Source: Haloarcula rara
GTDB taxonomy: Archaea > Halobacteriota > Halobacteria > Halobacteriales > Haloarculaceae
Assembly: GCF_029338235.1 (NCBI RefSeq)
Contig: NZ_CP119785.1
Location: forward strand, 62,001 to 126,000
Reading direction: 5' to 3'
Length of the DNA: 64,000 nucleotides
Shown in pieces: positions 16,920 to 24,007 of this stretch. Made by a program: the position numbers and the translations under genes. A model generated the notes under the pieces. The model had not been told where the DNA came from. It saw nothing but the letters and a program-made list of their open reading frames with translations, and did not search any database. Position 1 is the stretch's first letter, and each line of letters begins with the position of its first letter.

Positions 16920-17468
16920 TTTCTGCGACGAGCAACTCGTGAGTCGCTGACATCGACAGGAGAGATTTGAATCCTATCAGTCGCGCGGAGCGAACATAGT
17001 GAGCGAGCACGTCTGATTCCGGTTCAAATCCCTGCCAGAGCATTACTGCGACGAACAACTCGTGAGTCGCTGACATCGACTGAAGGATTTGAACCCTATC
17101 AGTCGCGCGGAGCGAACATAGTGAGCGAGCACGTCTGATTCCGGTTCAAATCCCTGCCAGAGCATTACTGCGACGAACAACTCGTGAGTCGCTGACATCG
17201 ACTGAAGGATTTGAACCCTATCAGTCGCGCACAGCGAACAGAGTGAGCGAGCACGTCTGATTCCGGTTCAAATCCCTGCCGGAGCATTTCTGCGACGAGC
17301 AACTCGTGAGTCGCTGACATCGACAGGAGAGATTTGAATCCTATCAGTCGCGCGGAGCGAACATAGTGAGCGAGCACGTCTGATTCCGGTTCAAATTCCG
17401 AGAGACTCGCAAAGCGAGTCTCTCGACGTTCGCGAACGCTACGCGTTCGCTCACTCCCTGCCGGACCA
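16920..17468 (+). repeat. Four tandem copies of a unit ending in the tRNA-Glu 3' half
   Basis: After the tRNA a unit of about 122 bases repeats, with copies ending at 17042, 17164, 17286 and 17468. Each ends with the tRNA T-arm and 3' acceptor strand (GGTTCAAATCCCTGCC-R-GAGCA or close). Each also carries a core reading CAGTCGCGCGGAGCGAAC followed by GTGAGCGAGCACGTCTG. The last copy is longer: its T-arm is split after TTCAAATTCCG by a two-hairpin insertion, with hairpins at 17400-17424 and 17432-17450. The minus-strand open frame through the array is a by-product of the repeat. Confidence 0.9.
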
Positions 17469-17539
17469 TTCTTCAGCAGTAACCTATCGAGCGACAGCGA
17501 TGGCCCGGTTCTTTGACCCCACTTCCTGATGGGACTGGT

Positions 17540-18052
17540 ATGTCTGTTCCGCTCGCGCCGACGCTCGTCGCCATCGTCACCCTGCTCGGGTGTAGCGCCT
17601 TCTTCTCCAGCAGCGAGACGGCGCTGTTCTCGCTCTCGCGGGAGTGGCTGGCCGATGCCGCTGTGACCGACCAGCGGGCGGCCGCCGTCGCGGACGTGCT
17701 CGAGGACCCACACAGGCTGCTGGTCACGCTGCTGGTCGGGAACAACGTCGTCAACATCACGCTGTCGAGTCTCCTGACCGCGGTGCTGGTCGACCGGCTC
17801 GACCCGGGGCTTGCCGTCCTCGCTACGACGGTCGTCGCCAGTACGGTCATCCTGATTGCCGGGGAGATCATCCCCAAGTCCTACGGCCTGGGCCACGCCC
17901 AGACGTTCGCGCTACGGGTCGTCCGGCCGCTGCGGTACGTCAGCCTCCTGCTGTATCCGGTCGTCGTCGTCTTCGACCTGCTCACCAGAACCGTCTCGGA
18001 CACCGTCGGGGGTCAGCAGTCCATCGAGCAAGCCTACGACGAAGTAAAGTGA
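17540..18052 (+). CDS. DUF21-only membrane protein (CNNM/CorC-like, no CBS domains)
   Basis: A 170-residue integral membrane protein with about four hydrophobic segments. The conserved DUF21 core is present: FFSSSETALFSLSREWL, LLVGNNVVNITLSS and AGEIIPKSYGLGHA. Full CNNM/CorC proteins are 350-450 residues and add two CBS domains and a CorC_HlyC domain; here the frame ends after the DUF21 domain with DEVK and a clean TGA. Homologues take part in Mg or Na transport. ATG 17540 is chosen over the upstream in-frame ATG because the first membrane helix begins there. It may be a genuine short form or a truncated gene. Confidence 0.8.
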   Translation: MSVPLAPTLVAIVTLLGCSAFFSSSETALFSLSREWLADAAVTDQRAAAVADVLEDPHRLLVTLLVGNNVVNITLSSLLTAVLVDRLDPGLAVLATTVVASTVILIAGEIIPKSYGLGHAQTFALRVVRPLRYVSLLLYPVVVVFDLLTRTVSDTVGGQQSIEQAYDEVK

Positions 18053-18137
18053 GACTTCGGGCTTTCTGTCCGCGGAGTTCCCGAGTTCGACCGCACTGAG
18101 ACAGCCGATAGGAGAAGAGAGAAAGAGCGACCCGTCG

Positions 18138-18323
18138 TCAGGCACCGCCCCACGACTCGCGACAGTCCTCGTCACAGAAATGGGCCGTCTCGACGCCGTC
18201 CTCCTCTACCCACGTTATCACGCGGTGTGTCACCTCGTTGGCTATGACGGCGTCACACACCGCGCAGTTCGGGGCATCCTCCTCGTCGATATCTTCGTGG
18301 TGATCCGATGTTGGGTCGACCAT
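18138..18323 (-). CDS. Small zinc-finger-like protein
   Basis: A 61-residue protein with CAVC and FCDEDCRESW, a C-x2-C...C-x3-C pattern that would bind one zinc, followed by an aromatic end. The start is an ATG with GAGATTAAGTAGG, a TATA-like box, 27 bases upstream. Haloarchaeal genomes encode many such micro-proteins, some affecting biofilm or motility, but no function is assigned here. Confidence 0.7.
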   Translation of the reverse strand: MVDPTSDHHEDIDEEDAPNCAVCDAVIANEVTHRVITWVEEDGVETAHFCDEDCRESWGGA

Positions 18324-18443
18324 CTTACCGATGCGTGGTCGTCGCCCTACTTAATCTCACATACTCGTCGGCGAGAAGCCGTCAACCTCGCTACTGCTTT
18401 AGGAACGTTGTGTCGGGTCGGGTCGTCCCTCCGTTCGGTGTCG

Positions 18444-19625
18444 CTACCGGTCTCTGGTGACACTCTCTCCGGGCGTCGTCGTCGCGCCCGCCGAGAGCAC
18501 GACACCGGCATCGAGACTGGTGTTGATGGCGGTCCGGACGCCATCGCCGGCGACGACACCGAACTTCCGGCGGTCGGTCGAGACGCGGTCGCCTTTGACC
18601 GTTATCTTCACCGGCTCGCCGTCGTGGCGGAGGTTCGCGACCTGGGTGCTCGCGCCGAGGTTCACGTCGGTGCCGAGCACGCTGTCGCCGACGTAGGAGA
18701 CGTGTGGGACGTTCGAGTCGGCCATGACGACGCTGTTCTTGATTTCGACGCCGTGGCCGACGTGGGTGTCCTCGCCGAGGACCGTGGCGCCGCGGACGTA
18801 CGCGTTCGGGCCGACAGTCGAACCAGCGCGGACCAGTGCCGGGCCCTCGATGACGACACCGGGCTCGACGACGGCGCCCTCCTCTATGACCACGTCACCC
18901 CGCAGGTCGGCGTCACCGCGGACCTCACCGTCGATACGGCGGTCAAGCTCGCCGACTTTCCACTCGTTGGCTTCCAGCAGCTCCCAGGGCCGGCCCACGT
19001 CGAGCCAGCGGTCGACCTCGACGGCAGTGACGTCGTAGGCCTCGATGACCTGCGTGACGACGTCCGTTATCTCTCGTTCGCCCCGCTCGCTCATCTCGAC
19101 GTCGAGCCACTCGCGGGCCTCGGCCGGGAAGACGTACGCGCCGGCGTTTGCCAGTTGCGTCGGCGGGTCGGCGGGCTTCTCGATAATGGCGGTGACCCGG
19201 TCGCCCTCTGTCGAGAGGACGCCGTAGTTCGACGGGTCCGGGACCTGGTAGGCGGCGATGGACGGCGCCGCGTCGAAGAGGGCAGAGAGGCTCGCCTCGT
19301 CGTAGAGATTGTCCCCGTTCAGCACGGCGAAGGGGCCGTCCAGATACTCGCGGGCGGCGTCGACGGCGTCTGCAGTGCCGAGTTGCTCCTCCTGGACGGC
19401 GAACTCGACCGGAACGCCGCCGTAGCTGTCGCCGAAGAACTCACGCACCGCGTCGGCCTCGTAGCCGACGACGAAGATGAGCTCCTCAGCACCGGCTTCG
19501 ATTGCCGTGTCGGCGGTATGTGCCACCAGTGGGCGGTCCGCCACGGGGAGCATCGGTTTCGGCGTGTTCTTTGTCAGCGGACGCATCCGTGTCCCTTCGC
19601 CGGCGGCGAGTACGACTGCTTGCAT
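18444..19625 (-). CDS. GlmU-like sugar-phosphate nucleotidylyltransferase/acyltransferase
   Basis: A 393-residue two-domain protein. Residues 1-235 form a nucleotidyltransferase domain beginning MQAVVLAAGEGTRMRPLTKNTPKPMLPV, the G-x-G-T-R-x-x-P-L-T motif, with LNGDNLYD supplying the metal-binding Asp. Residues about 245-393 form a left-handed beta helix of hexapeptide repeats (VVIEEGAVVEPGVVIEG and so on). The family makes UDP-GlcNAc or dTDP/UDP-sugars for glycosylation; haloarchaea carry several paralogues, so the sugar is uncertain. CTATTTTC, 28 bases upstream, is the likely TATA box. Confidence 0.85.
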   Translation of the reverse strand: MQAVVLAAGEGTRMRPLTKNTPKPMLPVADRPLVAHTADTAIEAGAEELIFVVGYEADAVREFFGDSYGGVPVEFAVQEEQLGTADAVDAAREYLDGPFAVLNGDNLYDEASLSALFDAAPSIAAYQVPDPSNYGVLSTEGDRVTAIIEKPADPPTQLANAGAYVFPAEAREWLDVEMSERGEREITDVVTQVIEAYDVTAVEVDRWLDVGRPWELLEANEWKVGELDRRIDGEVRGDADLRGDVVIEEGAVVEPGVVIEGPALVRAGSTVGPNAYVRGATVLGEDTHVGHGVEIKNSVVMADSNVPHVSYVGDSVLGTDVNLGASTQVANLRHDGEPVKITVKGDRVSTDRRKFGVVAGDGVRTAINTSLDAGVVLSAGATTTPGESVTRDR

Positions 19626-19750
19626 ACGTTGTTGGACTCACGGCCCCCGAAAATAGCTACCGCTGTGCCATTGTTTCTCATGTTCTTCCGAGCGCTAAAG
19701 GGGTGAAAGAAGTTCAGCAGTCGCTCACGAGTTTGTTCGCGACAGCAATG

Positions 19751-19825
<75 letters not shown>

Positions 19826-19942
19826 GTACTTCCGGATTTCGGGTACACCAATTTAACCCCATCGAAATCTCCACTACCTGTGGCGCGGTGACACGGCACC
19901 CGATGGCCGTGCCGTGGGCGGGTCAGCCGGGGGGTCGCGGCG

Positions 19943-21907
19943 TTACTTGCCCTCGAACTCGGGGTCGCGGTCCTCGGTGAAGGCGGTCAGGCCCTCCATC
20001 AGGTCCTCCGTCGCGAACAGGTGGCCAAAGGCCTGTGACTCGACCTCGAGACCGGCCTCCTCGTCGACGCGGCCGGCGTGCATCGCGCGCTTCGTGAAGT
20101 CCATCGCGATAGGCGGGCCGGCGGCGAGGTCACGGGCCAGCTCTGTGGCTGCGTCCAGCAGCTCGTCGCTGCTGGTGACCTCGTTGATGAATCCGTAGTC
20201 GGCCATCTCCGCGGCCTCGTAGCGCTCGGCGGTGAAGATTATCTCTTTGGCACGTCCCTCGCCGACGATGTTCGCGAGTCGCTGCGTGCCGCCCCACCCG
20301 GGCAGCAGGCCGAGGTTGTGTTCGGGCTGGCCGAACTGGGAGCTCTCGGAGGCGACGCGCATGTCGGCGGCGGTGGCCAGTTCCATCCCGCCCCCGAGCG
20401 TGTAGCCGTCGATGCCGGCGACGACGGGCATCGGAGACTCCTCGAACTTGCCGAAGGTCTCCTGACCCTGTTTCGAGAGTTCGACGCCGTCGAGCGTGGT
20501 CGCGTTGGTCGCGGCCGACTGGACGTCCGCGCCCGCGGAGAACGCTCGGTCGCCCGCGCCTGTCAGCAGGATCGAGCGGACGTCGTCGTCCTCGTCGAGC
20601 TGGTCGATGGCGTCGGCGAGTTCGTCCAGCATCTCCGCGCTGACCGTGTTCATCCGGTGTGGTCGGTCGAGCTCGATGTGGCCCACGTGGCCGTCGAGCA
20701 CGTCGACGTTGATGGTGTCGTAGCTGACTTCGCTCTCGTCGTCACCCCCGTAGAAGCCGCCCTGGGCGGCCGCGTTGGCCAGCCCGCCCGAAACCTCGTA
20801 GCGCTCCTCGTCGGTCTGGTCGTGCACATCGCCGAGCGTCTCGACGAGCGTCTCCAGACCGGCGTTGTCGGCCATCTTCGCGGGGCCGTCGGGGAAGCCG
20901 CCACCGAGCATCACGGCCTCGTCGATGTCGCCGACCGGGGCCACATCGTTCTCGACGAGCTTGCCGGTCTCGTTTGCCATCACGGCGAGCAGGCGGTGTT
21001 TGACGTCCTCGCTAGCCTGGTCCCGTGGGATGTCCGCGCCGCCGTCCTCGTAGTCGTAGAATCCCTCGCCGGTCTTCTTGCCGAGCTTCTCGTCTTCGAC
21101 CTTCGCTTCGAGCAGCGGGCAAGGGTCGTAGGCCTCGCCGAGCGTCTCGTGCATGTACTCCAGGACGTGGAGGCCGACGTCGTTACCGACCTGGTCCGAG
21201 AGTTCGAGCGCGCCCATCGGGAGCCCGATGTCGAACTTCGTCGTCGAGTCGACCTCGGCGATGGTGGCCACGTCGTCGTGGACGAGCCAGCAGGCCTCGT
21301 TCATCAGCGGGACGAGGATGCGGTTGACGATGAACCCCGGCGAGTCCTTCCGGACGCGGACCGGGCTCTTGCCGAAGTCCTCGGCCAGTTCCTCGATAGC
21401 GTCGAGGGTCTCGTCGCTGGTGTGAGCGCCCGTGATGACCTCGACGAGCTGCATCCGCACCGGGGGATTGAAGAAGTGCATCCCGCAAAACTGCTCGGGG
21501 CGTTCGGTCACCTCCGAGAGTTCGGTGATAGAGAGGCTGGAGGTGTTGGTGGCGAAGATGGCCTCCTCGGGGGCGTGTTCCTCGACGTCGGTGTAGACGT
21601 CCTTCTTTATGTCCATCTTCTCTGGGACGGCCTCGATGACGACGTCGGCATCGCCCACCGCGTCCTCGACGTCGACGAGCGGAGTGATGCGGTCGAGTGC
21701 GCCGTCTGCTTCGTCCTGCGTGAGCTGGTCCTTCTCGGCGAGTTTGTTCAGCGACCACTCGATGTTGTCGTACCCGTCCTGGACGAACTCCTCTTTGATG
21801 TCGCGCATCCTGACCTCGTATCCCGAAAGTGCGGCGACCTCGGCGATGCCGTGGCCCATGTTGCCCGCGCCGAGCACCGCGACCGTCTCGATGTCCTCGA
21901 AATCCAT
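19943..21907 (-). CDS. 3-hydroxyacyl-CoA dehydrogenase/enoyl-CoA hydratase fusion
   Basis: A 654-residue bifunctional beta-oxidation enzyme. The dehydrogenase part (1-380) opens with the NAD-binding fold VAVLGAGNMGHGIAEVAALSG and includes FATNTSSLSI and GMHFFNPPVRM with the catalytic His. The crotonase part (about 400-654) has GAGDRAFSAGADV and PVVAGIDGYTLGGGMELA, the oxyanion-hole segments. The order is dehydrogenase first, the reverse of bacterial FadB, as is common in haloarchaea. It converts enoyl-CoA to 3-ketoacyl-CoA. ATG 21907 is preferred to the longer frame because MDFEDIETVAVLGAGNMG starts the Rossmann strand at normal distance. Confidence 0.92.
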   Translation of the reverse strand: MDFEDIETVAVLGAGNMGHGIAEVAALSGYEVRMRDIKEEFVQDGYDNIEWSLNKLAEKDQLTQDEADGALDRITPLVDVEDAVGDADVVIEAVPEKMDIKKDVYTDVEEHAPEEAIFATNTSSLSITELSEVTERPEQFCGMHFFNPPVRMQLVEVITGAHTSDETLDAIEELAEDFGKSPVRVRKDSPGFIVNRILVPLMNEACWLVHDDVATIAEVDSTTKFDIGLPMGALELSDQVGNDVGLHVLEYMHETLGEAYDPCPLLEAKVEDEKLGKKTGEGFYDYEDGGADIPRDQASEDVKHRLLAVMANETGKLVENDVAPVGDIDEAVMLGGGFPDGPAKMADNAGLETLVETLGDVHDQTDEERYEVSGGLANAAAQGGFYGGDDESEVSYDTINVDVLDGHVGHIELDRPHRMNTVSAEMLDELADAIDQLDEDDDVRSILLTGAGDRAFSAGADVQSAATNATTLDGVELSKQGQETFGKFEESPMPVVAGIDGYTLGGGMELATAADMRVASESSQFGQPEHNLGLLPGWGGTQRLANIVGEGRAKEIIFTAERYEAAEMADYGFINEVTSSDELLDAATELARDLAAGPPIAMDFTKRAMHAGRVDEEAGLEVESQAFGHLFATEDLMEGLTAFTEDRDPEFEGK

Positions 21908-22109
21908 GACATGTGTCCCCACTGGCGGCCGACGTTTCAACGTTTCTCTCCCTGAAAAACCGCCCCCGAGTTTATCAGGGCCTCACCGTCGCGACGGCGC
22001 CGGGAGCGAGTGAAAAAGACCATCTTACCGCGCCGAATGCCGTGGGTGCCCGTCTCGCTCGCTCACGTACTCAGTGGCTAACTAAGCGCGACGGCGTCCA
22101 CGCTCCACT

Positions 22110-22550
22110 ATGGACCGACAGTCCCCACTCGACAGTATGGAATCGTGGTTCGAACAGATGAGCAAGCAATTCGAGACCGCCGCGGACCGCTGGGGCACCG
22201 GTCTCGAACCGTGGTCGGAGGGGATGAGCCAGCCGCGAATCGACATGGCAGAGGACGACGAGCAGTACACAGTCGTGGCCGATATGCCCGGCTTCGGCAA
22301 AGATGACATCCAGGTGTACGTCACCGATAACACGCTCGCTATCGAGGCCGAACAGCGCGAAGAGATGGTGACCGAGGAGGCGAACTACATCCAGCAGGAG
22401 CGGGCACACCAGTCGCTGTCCCGACGCATCACACTCCCCAGCGACGCCGACACGGAGAACATCGCCGCGTCGATGGACGACGGCGTGTTGACCATCACCG
22501 TCGCCAGGGTCGAACCGCTCGACAGCGGTCACCAGATAGATATCGAGTAG
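22110..22550 (+). CDS. Hsp20/alpha-crystallin family chaperone
   Basis: A 146-residue small heat-shock protein. The alpha-crystallin domain spans about 45-135, with VVADMPGFGKDDIQVYVTDNTLAIEAE at its start and IAASMDDGVLTITVAR as the conserved G-V-L strand. The N-terminal arm is short and acidic and the tail ends HQIDIE, a short I-x-I-like motif used in oligomer assembly. It holds unfolding proteins in an ATP-independent way. CTAACTAAG, about 30 bases before the ATG, is the likely promoter box. Confidence 0.93.
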   Translation: MDRQSPLDSMESWFEQMSKQFETAADRWGTGLEPWSEGMSQPRIDMAEDDEQYTVVADMPGFGKDDIQVYVTDNTLAIEAEQREEMVTEEANYIQQERAHQSLSRRITLPSDADTENIAASMDDGVLTITVARVEPLDSGHQIDIE

Positions 22551-22576
22551 CTCTCGGCGGTATTGCGTTCCCGCTG

Positions 22577-22584
22577 TTTTTAAG
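22577..22584 (+). promoter_or_regulatory. TATA-like box for the cysE leader
   Basis: TTTTTAAG is centred about 28 bases before ATG 22609. It therefore positions a leaderless transcript that begins at or near the leader-peptide start rather than at cysE. Confidence 0.7.
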
Positions 22585-22608
22585 CCCGTTCGGCGGTGAG
22601 ATACTCAT

Positions 22609-22707
22609 ATGAACGGTGGGTGTCATCTCTCGCCGGTTCGAATCGACAGTCAGCGACGCCGCGCGGAGTCGCGTCGCTGTTGTTGCGGGTCGATCTTTTC
22701 CCGATAG
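22609..22707 (+). CDS. Cysteine-rich leader peptide upstream of cysE
   Basis: A 32-codon frame that is shorter than usual annotation cut-offs. It begins at ATG 22609, reads MNGGCHLSPVRIDSQ, and ends RRCCCGSIFSR before TAG at 22705-22707. Three consecutive cysteine codons lie at 22678-22686. The TATA box 28 bases upstream makes it the first, leaderless coding region of the transcript, and cysE starts 33 bases after its stop. The middle RID-S-Q-R recalls the HIDLxR pattern of actinobacterial leader peptides found before sulfur-assimilation genes (from memory). The likely role is sensing Cys-tRNA supply by ribosome stalling. Translation has not been shown. Confidence 0.6.
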   Translation: MNGGCHLSPVRIDSQRRRAESRRCCCGSIFSR

Positions 22708-22735
22708 CACAGCTGTCGATTGCCCCCACCGACGC
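22641..22735 (+). promoter_or_regulatory. Candidate cysteine attenuator: nested and alternative stems
   Basis: Three pairings are visible. Stem 1 is CAGCGACGC (22651-22659) with GCGTCGCTG (22671-22679), a perfect 9-bp hairpin ending at the first Cys codon. Stem 2 is AATCGACAG (22641-22649) with CTGTCGATT (22713-22721), a perfect 9-bp outer stem that encloses stem 1, the Cys codons and the leader stop. Stem 3 is GCGTCG (22671-22676) with CGACGC (22730-22735), which uses the same strand as stem 1 and ends five bases before the cysE ATG. Stems 1 and 3 exclude each other. A ribosome paused on the Cys codons would open stem 1 and could change access to cysE. Confidence 0.5.
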
Positions 22736-22739
22736 TACA

Positions 22740-23315
22740 ATGTTCGAAACACTCAGGGACGACGTCCGCACGGCACTGGCCAAGGACCCCGCAGCGAGCA
22801 GTGCCACGGCCGTCGCCCTCACGTACCCCGGCCTGCACGCCATCTGGCTGTACCGCCTCGCTCACGCGCTGTGGGCGAGCGACCACGACTTTGCCGCCCG
22901 GCTCGTCTCACATCTGAGCCGCCTCCTGACCGGCGTCGAGATACACCCAGGCGCCGAGGTCGGCAACCGACTGTTCATCGACCACGGGATGGCGACCGTC
23001 ATCGGCGAGACGGCCGTCGTCGGCGACGACGTGTTGCTGTATCACGGTGTGACACTGGGCGGCAAGTCCATGCGTCGCGAGAAGCGCCACCCCACGCTCG
23101 AAGACGGTGTCACGATAGGCGCCAACGCTACGCTCATCGGGCCCGTCACCATCGGGGAAAACGCCACGGTCGGTGCGGGCGCCGTCGTCGTCGACGACGT
23201 CTCCCCGGAGACGACGGTCGTCGGGAACCCCGCCCGCCCCATCGACCGTGAAAACGGCGACGTCGACGAAGAGCACTCGCCCGCGGTCACCGACGGGAGT
23301 GGCAGCGAGCAATAG
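22740..23315 (+). CDS. cysE: Serine O-acetyltransferase
   Basis: A 191-residue CysE/EpsC-type enzyme. A short helical N-terminus (residues 1-60, with LTYPGLHAIWLYRLAHALW) leads to the left-handed beta helix. It carries the family signatures GAEVGNRLFIDHGMATVIGETA and VGDDVLLYHGVTLGGKSM, including the catalytic Asp-His pair, and ends GAGAVVVDDVSPETTVVGNPARPI. It acetylates serine with acetyl-CoA to give O-acetylserine, the cysteine precursor. ATG 22740 is taken because the upstream frame is not family-like. The gene sits 33 bases behind the Cys-rich leader frame, so it is probably controlled by cysteine supply. Confidence 0.93.
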   Translation: MFETLRDDVRTALAKDPAASSATAVALTYPGLHAIWLYRLAHALWASDHDFAARLVSHLSRLLTGVEIHPGAEVGNRLFIDHGMATVIGETAVVGDDVLLYHGVTLGGKSMRREKRHPTLEDGVTIGANATLIGPVTIGENATVGAGAVVVDDVSPETTVVGNPARPIDRENGDVDEEHSPAVTDGSGSEQ

Positions 23316-23347
23316 GTTCATCACCCGCTACTCGTTACGACCGGGCG

Positions 23348-23962
23348 ATGACGGATTCGCCGCACGAATTTCTCCGTGAAGACCCCGATATCGGCCCGCT
23401 CGTCGACGCCCACGGCGAACTGACGCTCGACCCCGCCGAGGACCTCTTCCAGCGACTGGTGGTCTCTATCTGTCGCCAGCAAGTGTCGATGGCGTCGGCC
23501 GCGGCCACGCGCGACCGGCTGTTCGACGTCGTCGAGATGACGCCGGCCGGCGTCCTGGCAGCAGACGACACGCTCCTCAAAGAGGCCGGCCTCTCGCGCC
23601 AGAAGACGCGCTACGTGAACGAGGTGGCGGCGGCCTTCGAGGAACAGGGCTACTCGGTCGAGTACTTCGAGGGGCTGGCCGACGACGCCGTCCGGGACGA
23701 ACTCACGGGCATCACTGGCGTCGGTGCGTGGACAGCCAATATGCAACTCCTGTTCTCGCTGGGTCGCGAGGACGTGTTCCCCGTCGGTGACCTGGGGGTG
23801 CGCAAGGGATTCACGAACGTCGTGGGCGACGGCTACAGCCGCCCGGAGATGGTCGAGTACGCAAAACAGTGGGCGCCGTATCGGAGCTACGCGACGCTGT
23901 ATCTGTGGCGGGCGGAGGAGGATATCGCAGAGAGTATCACAGAAGTGACAGACGAGAGGTGA
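23348..23962 (+). CDS. DNA-3-methyladenine glycosylase (HhH-GPD family)
   Basis: A 204-residue helix-hairpin-helix glycosylase of AlkA/MpgII type. LFQRLVVSICRQQVSMASAAA is the conserved N-terminal helix. DELTGITGVGAWTANMQLLFSLGREDVFPVGDLGVRKGF contains the hairpin (TGVGAWTA) and the catalytic Asp of the G-D-x-G segment. The enzyme removes alkylated bases from DNA to begin base-excision repair. There is no iron-sulfur cluster loop, unlike EndoIII/MutY. It lies 32 bases after cysE on the same strand and may be read through from it. Confidence 0.9.
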   Translation: MTDSPHEFLREDPDIGPLVDAHGELTLDPAEDLFQRLVVSICRQQVSMASAAATRDRLFDVVEMTPAGVLAADDTLLKEAGLSRQKTRYVNEVAAAFEEQGYSVEYFEGLADDAVRDELTGITGVGAWTANMQLLFSLGREDVFPVGDLGVRKGFTNVVGDGYSRPEMVEYAKQWAPYRSYATLYLWRAEEDIAESITEVTDER

Positions 23963-24007
23963 CAGGACAGGCACTCGGTGGCGTGACTCACTCTCGTCGG
24001 TACTTTC

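Noticed and set aside
16920..17468. Possible CRISPR array
   Set aside because: The repeats are about 122 bases, nearly contiguous and derived from a tRNA; there are no short unique spacers or cas genes.
16882..17896. Minus-strand frames through the tRNA repeat array with repeated MSATHELLVAEMLRQGFEP
   Set aside because: The repeating peptide follows from the DNA repeats and includes antisense tRNA sequence; it has no promoter of its own.
20078..21955. 625-codon plus-strand frame opposite the fused beta-oxidation gene
   Set aside because: It lacks any recognisable motif, and the minus frame carries complete dehydrogenase and hydratase signatures.
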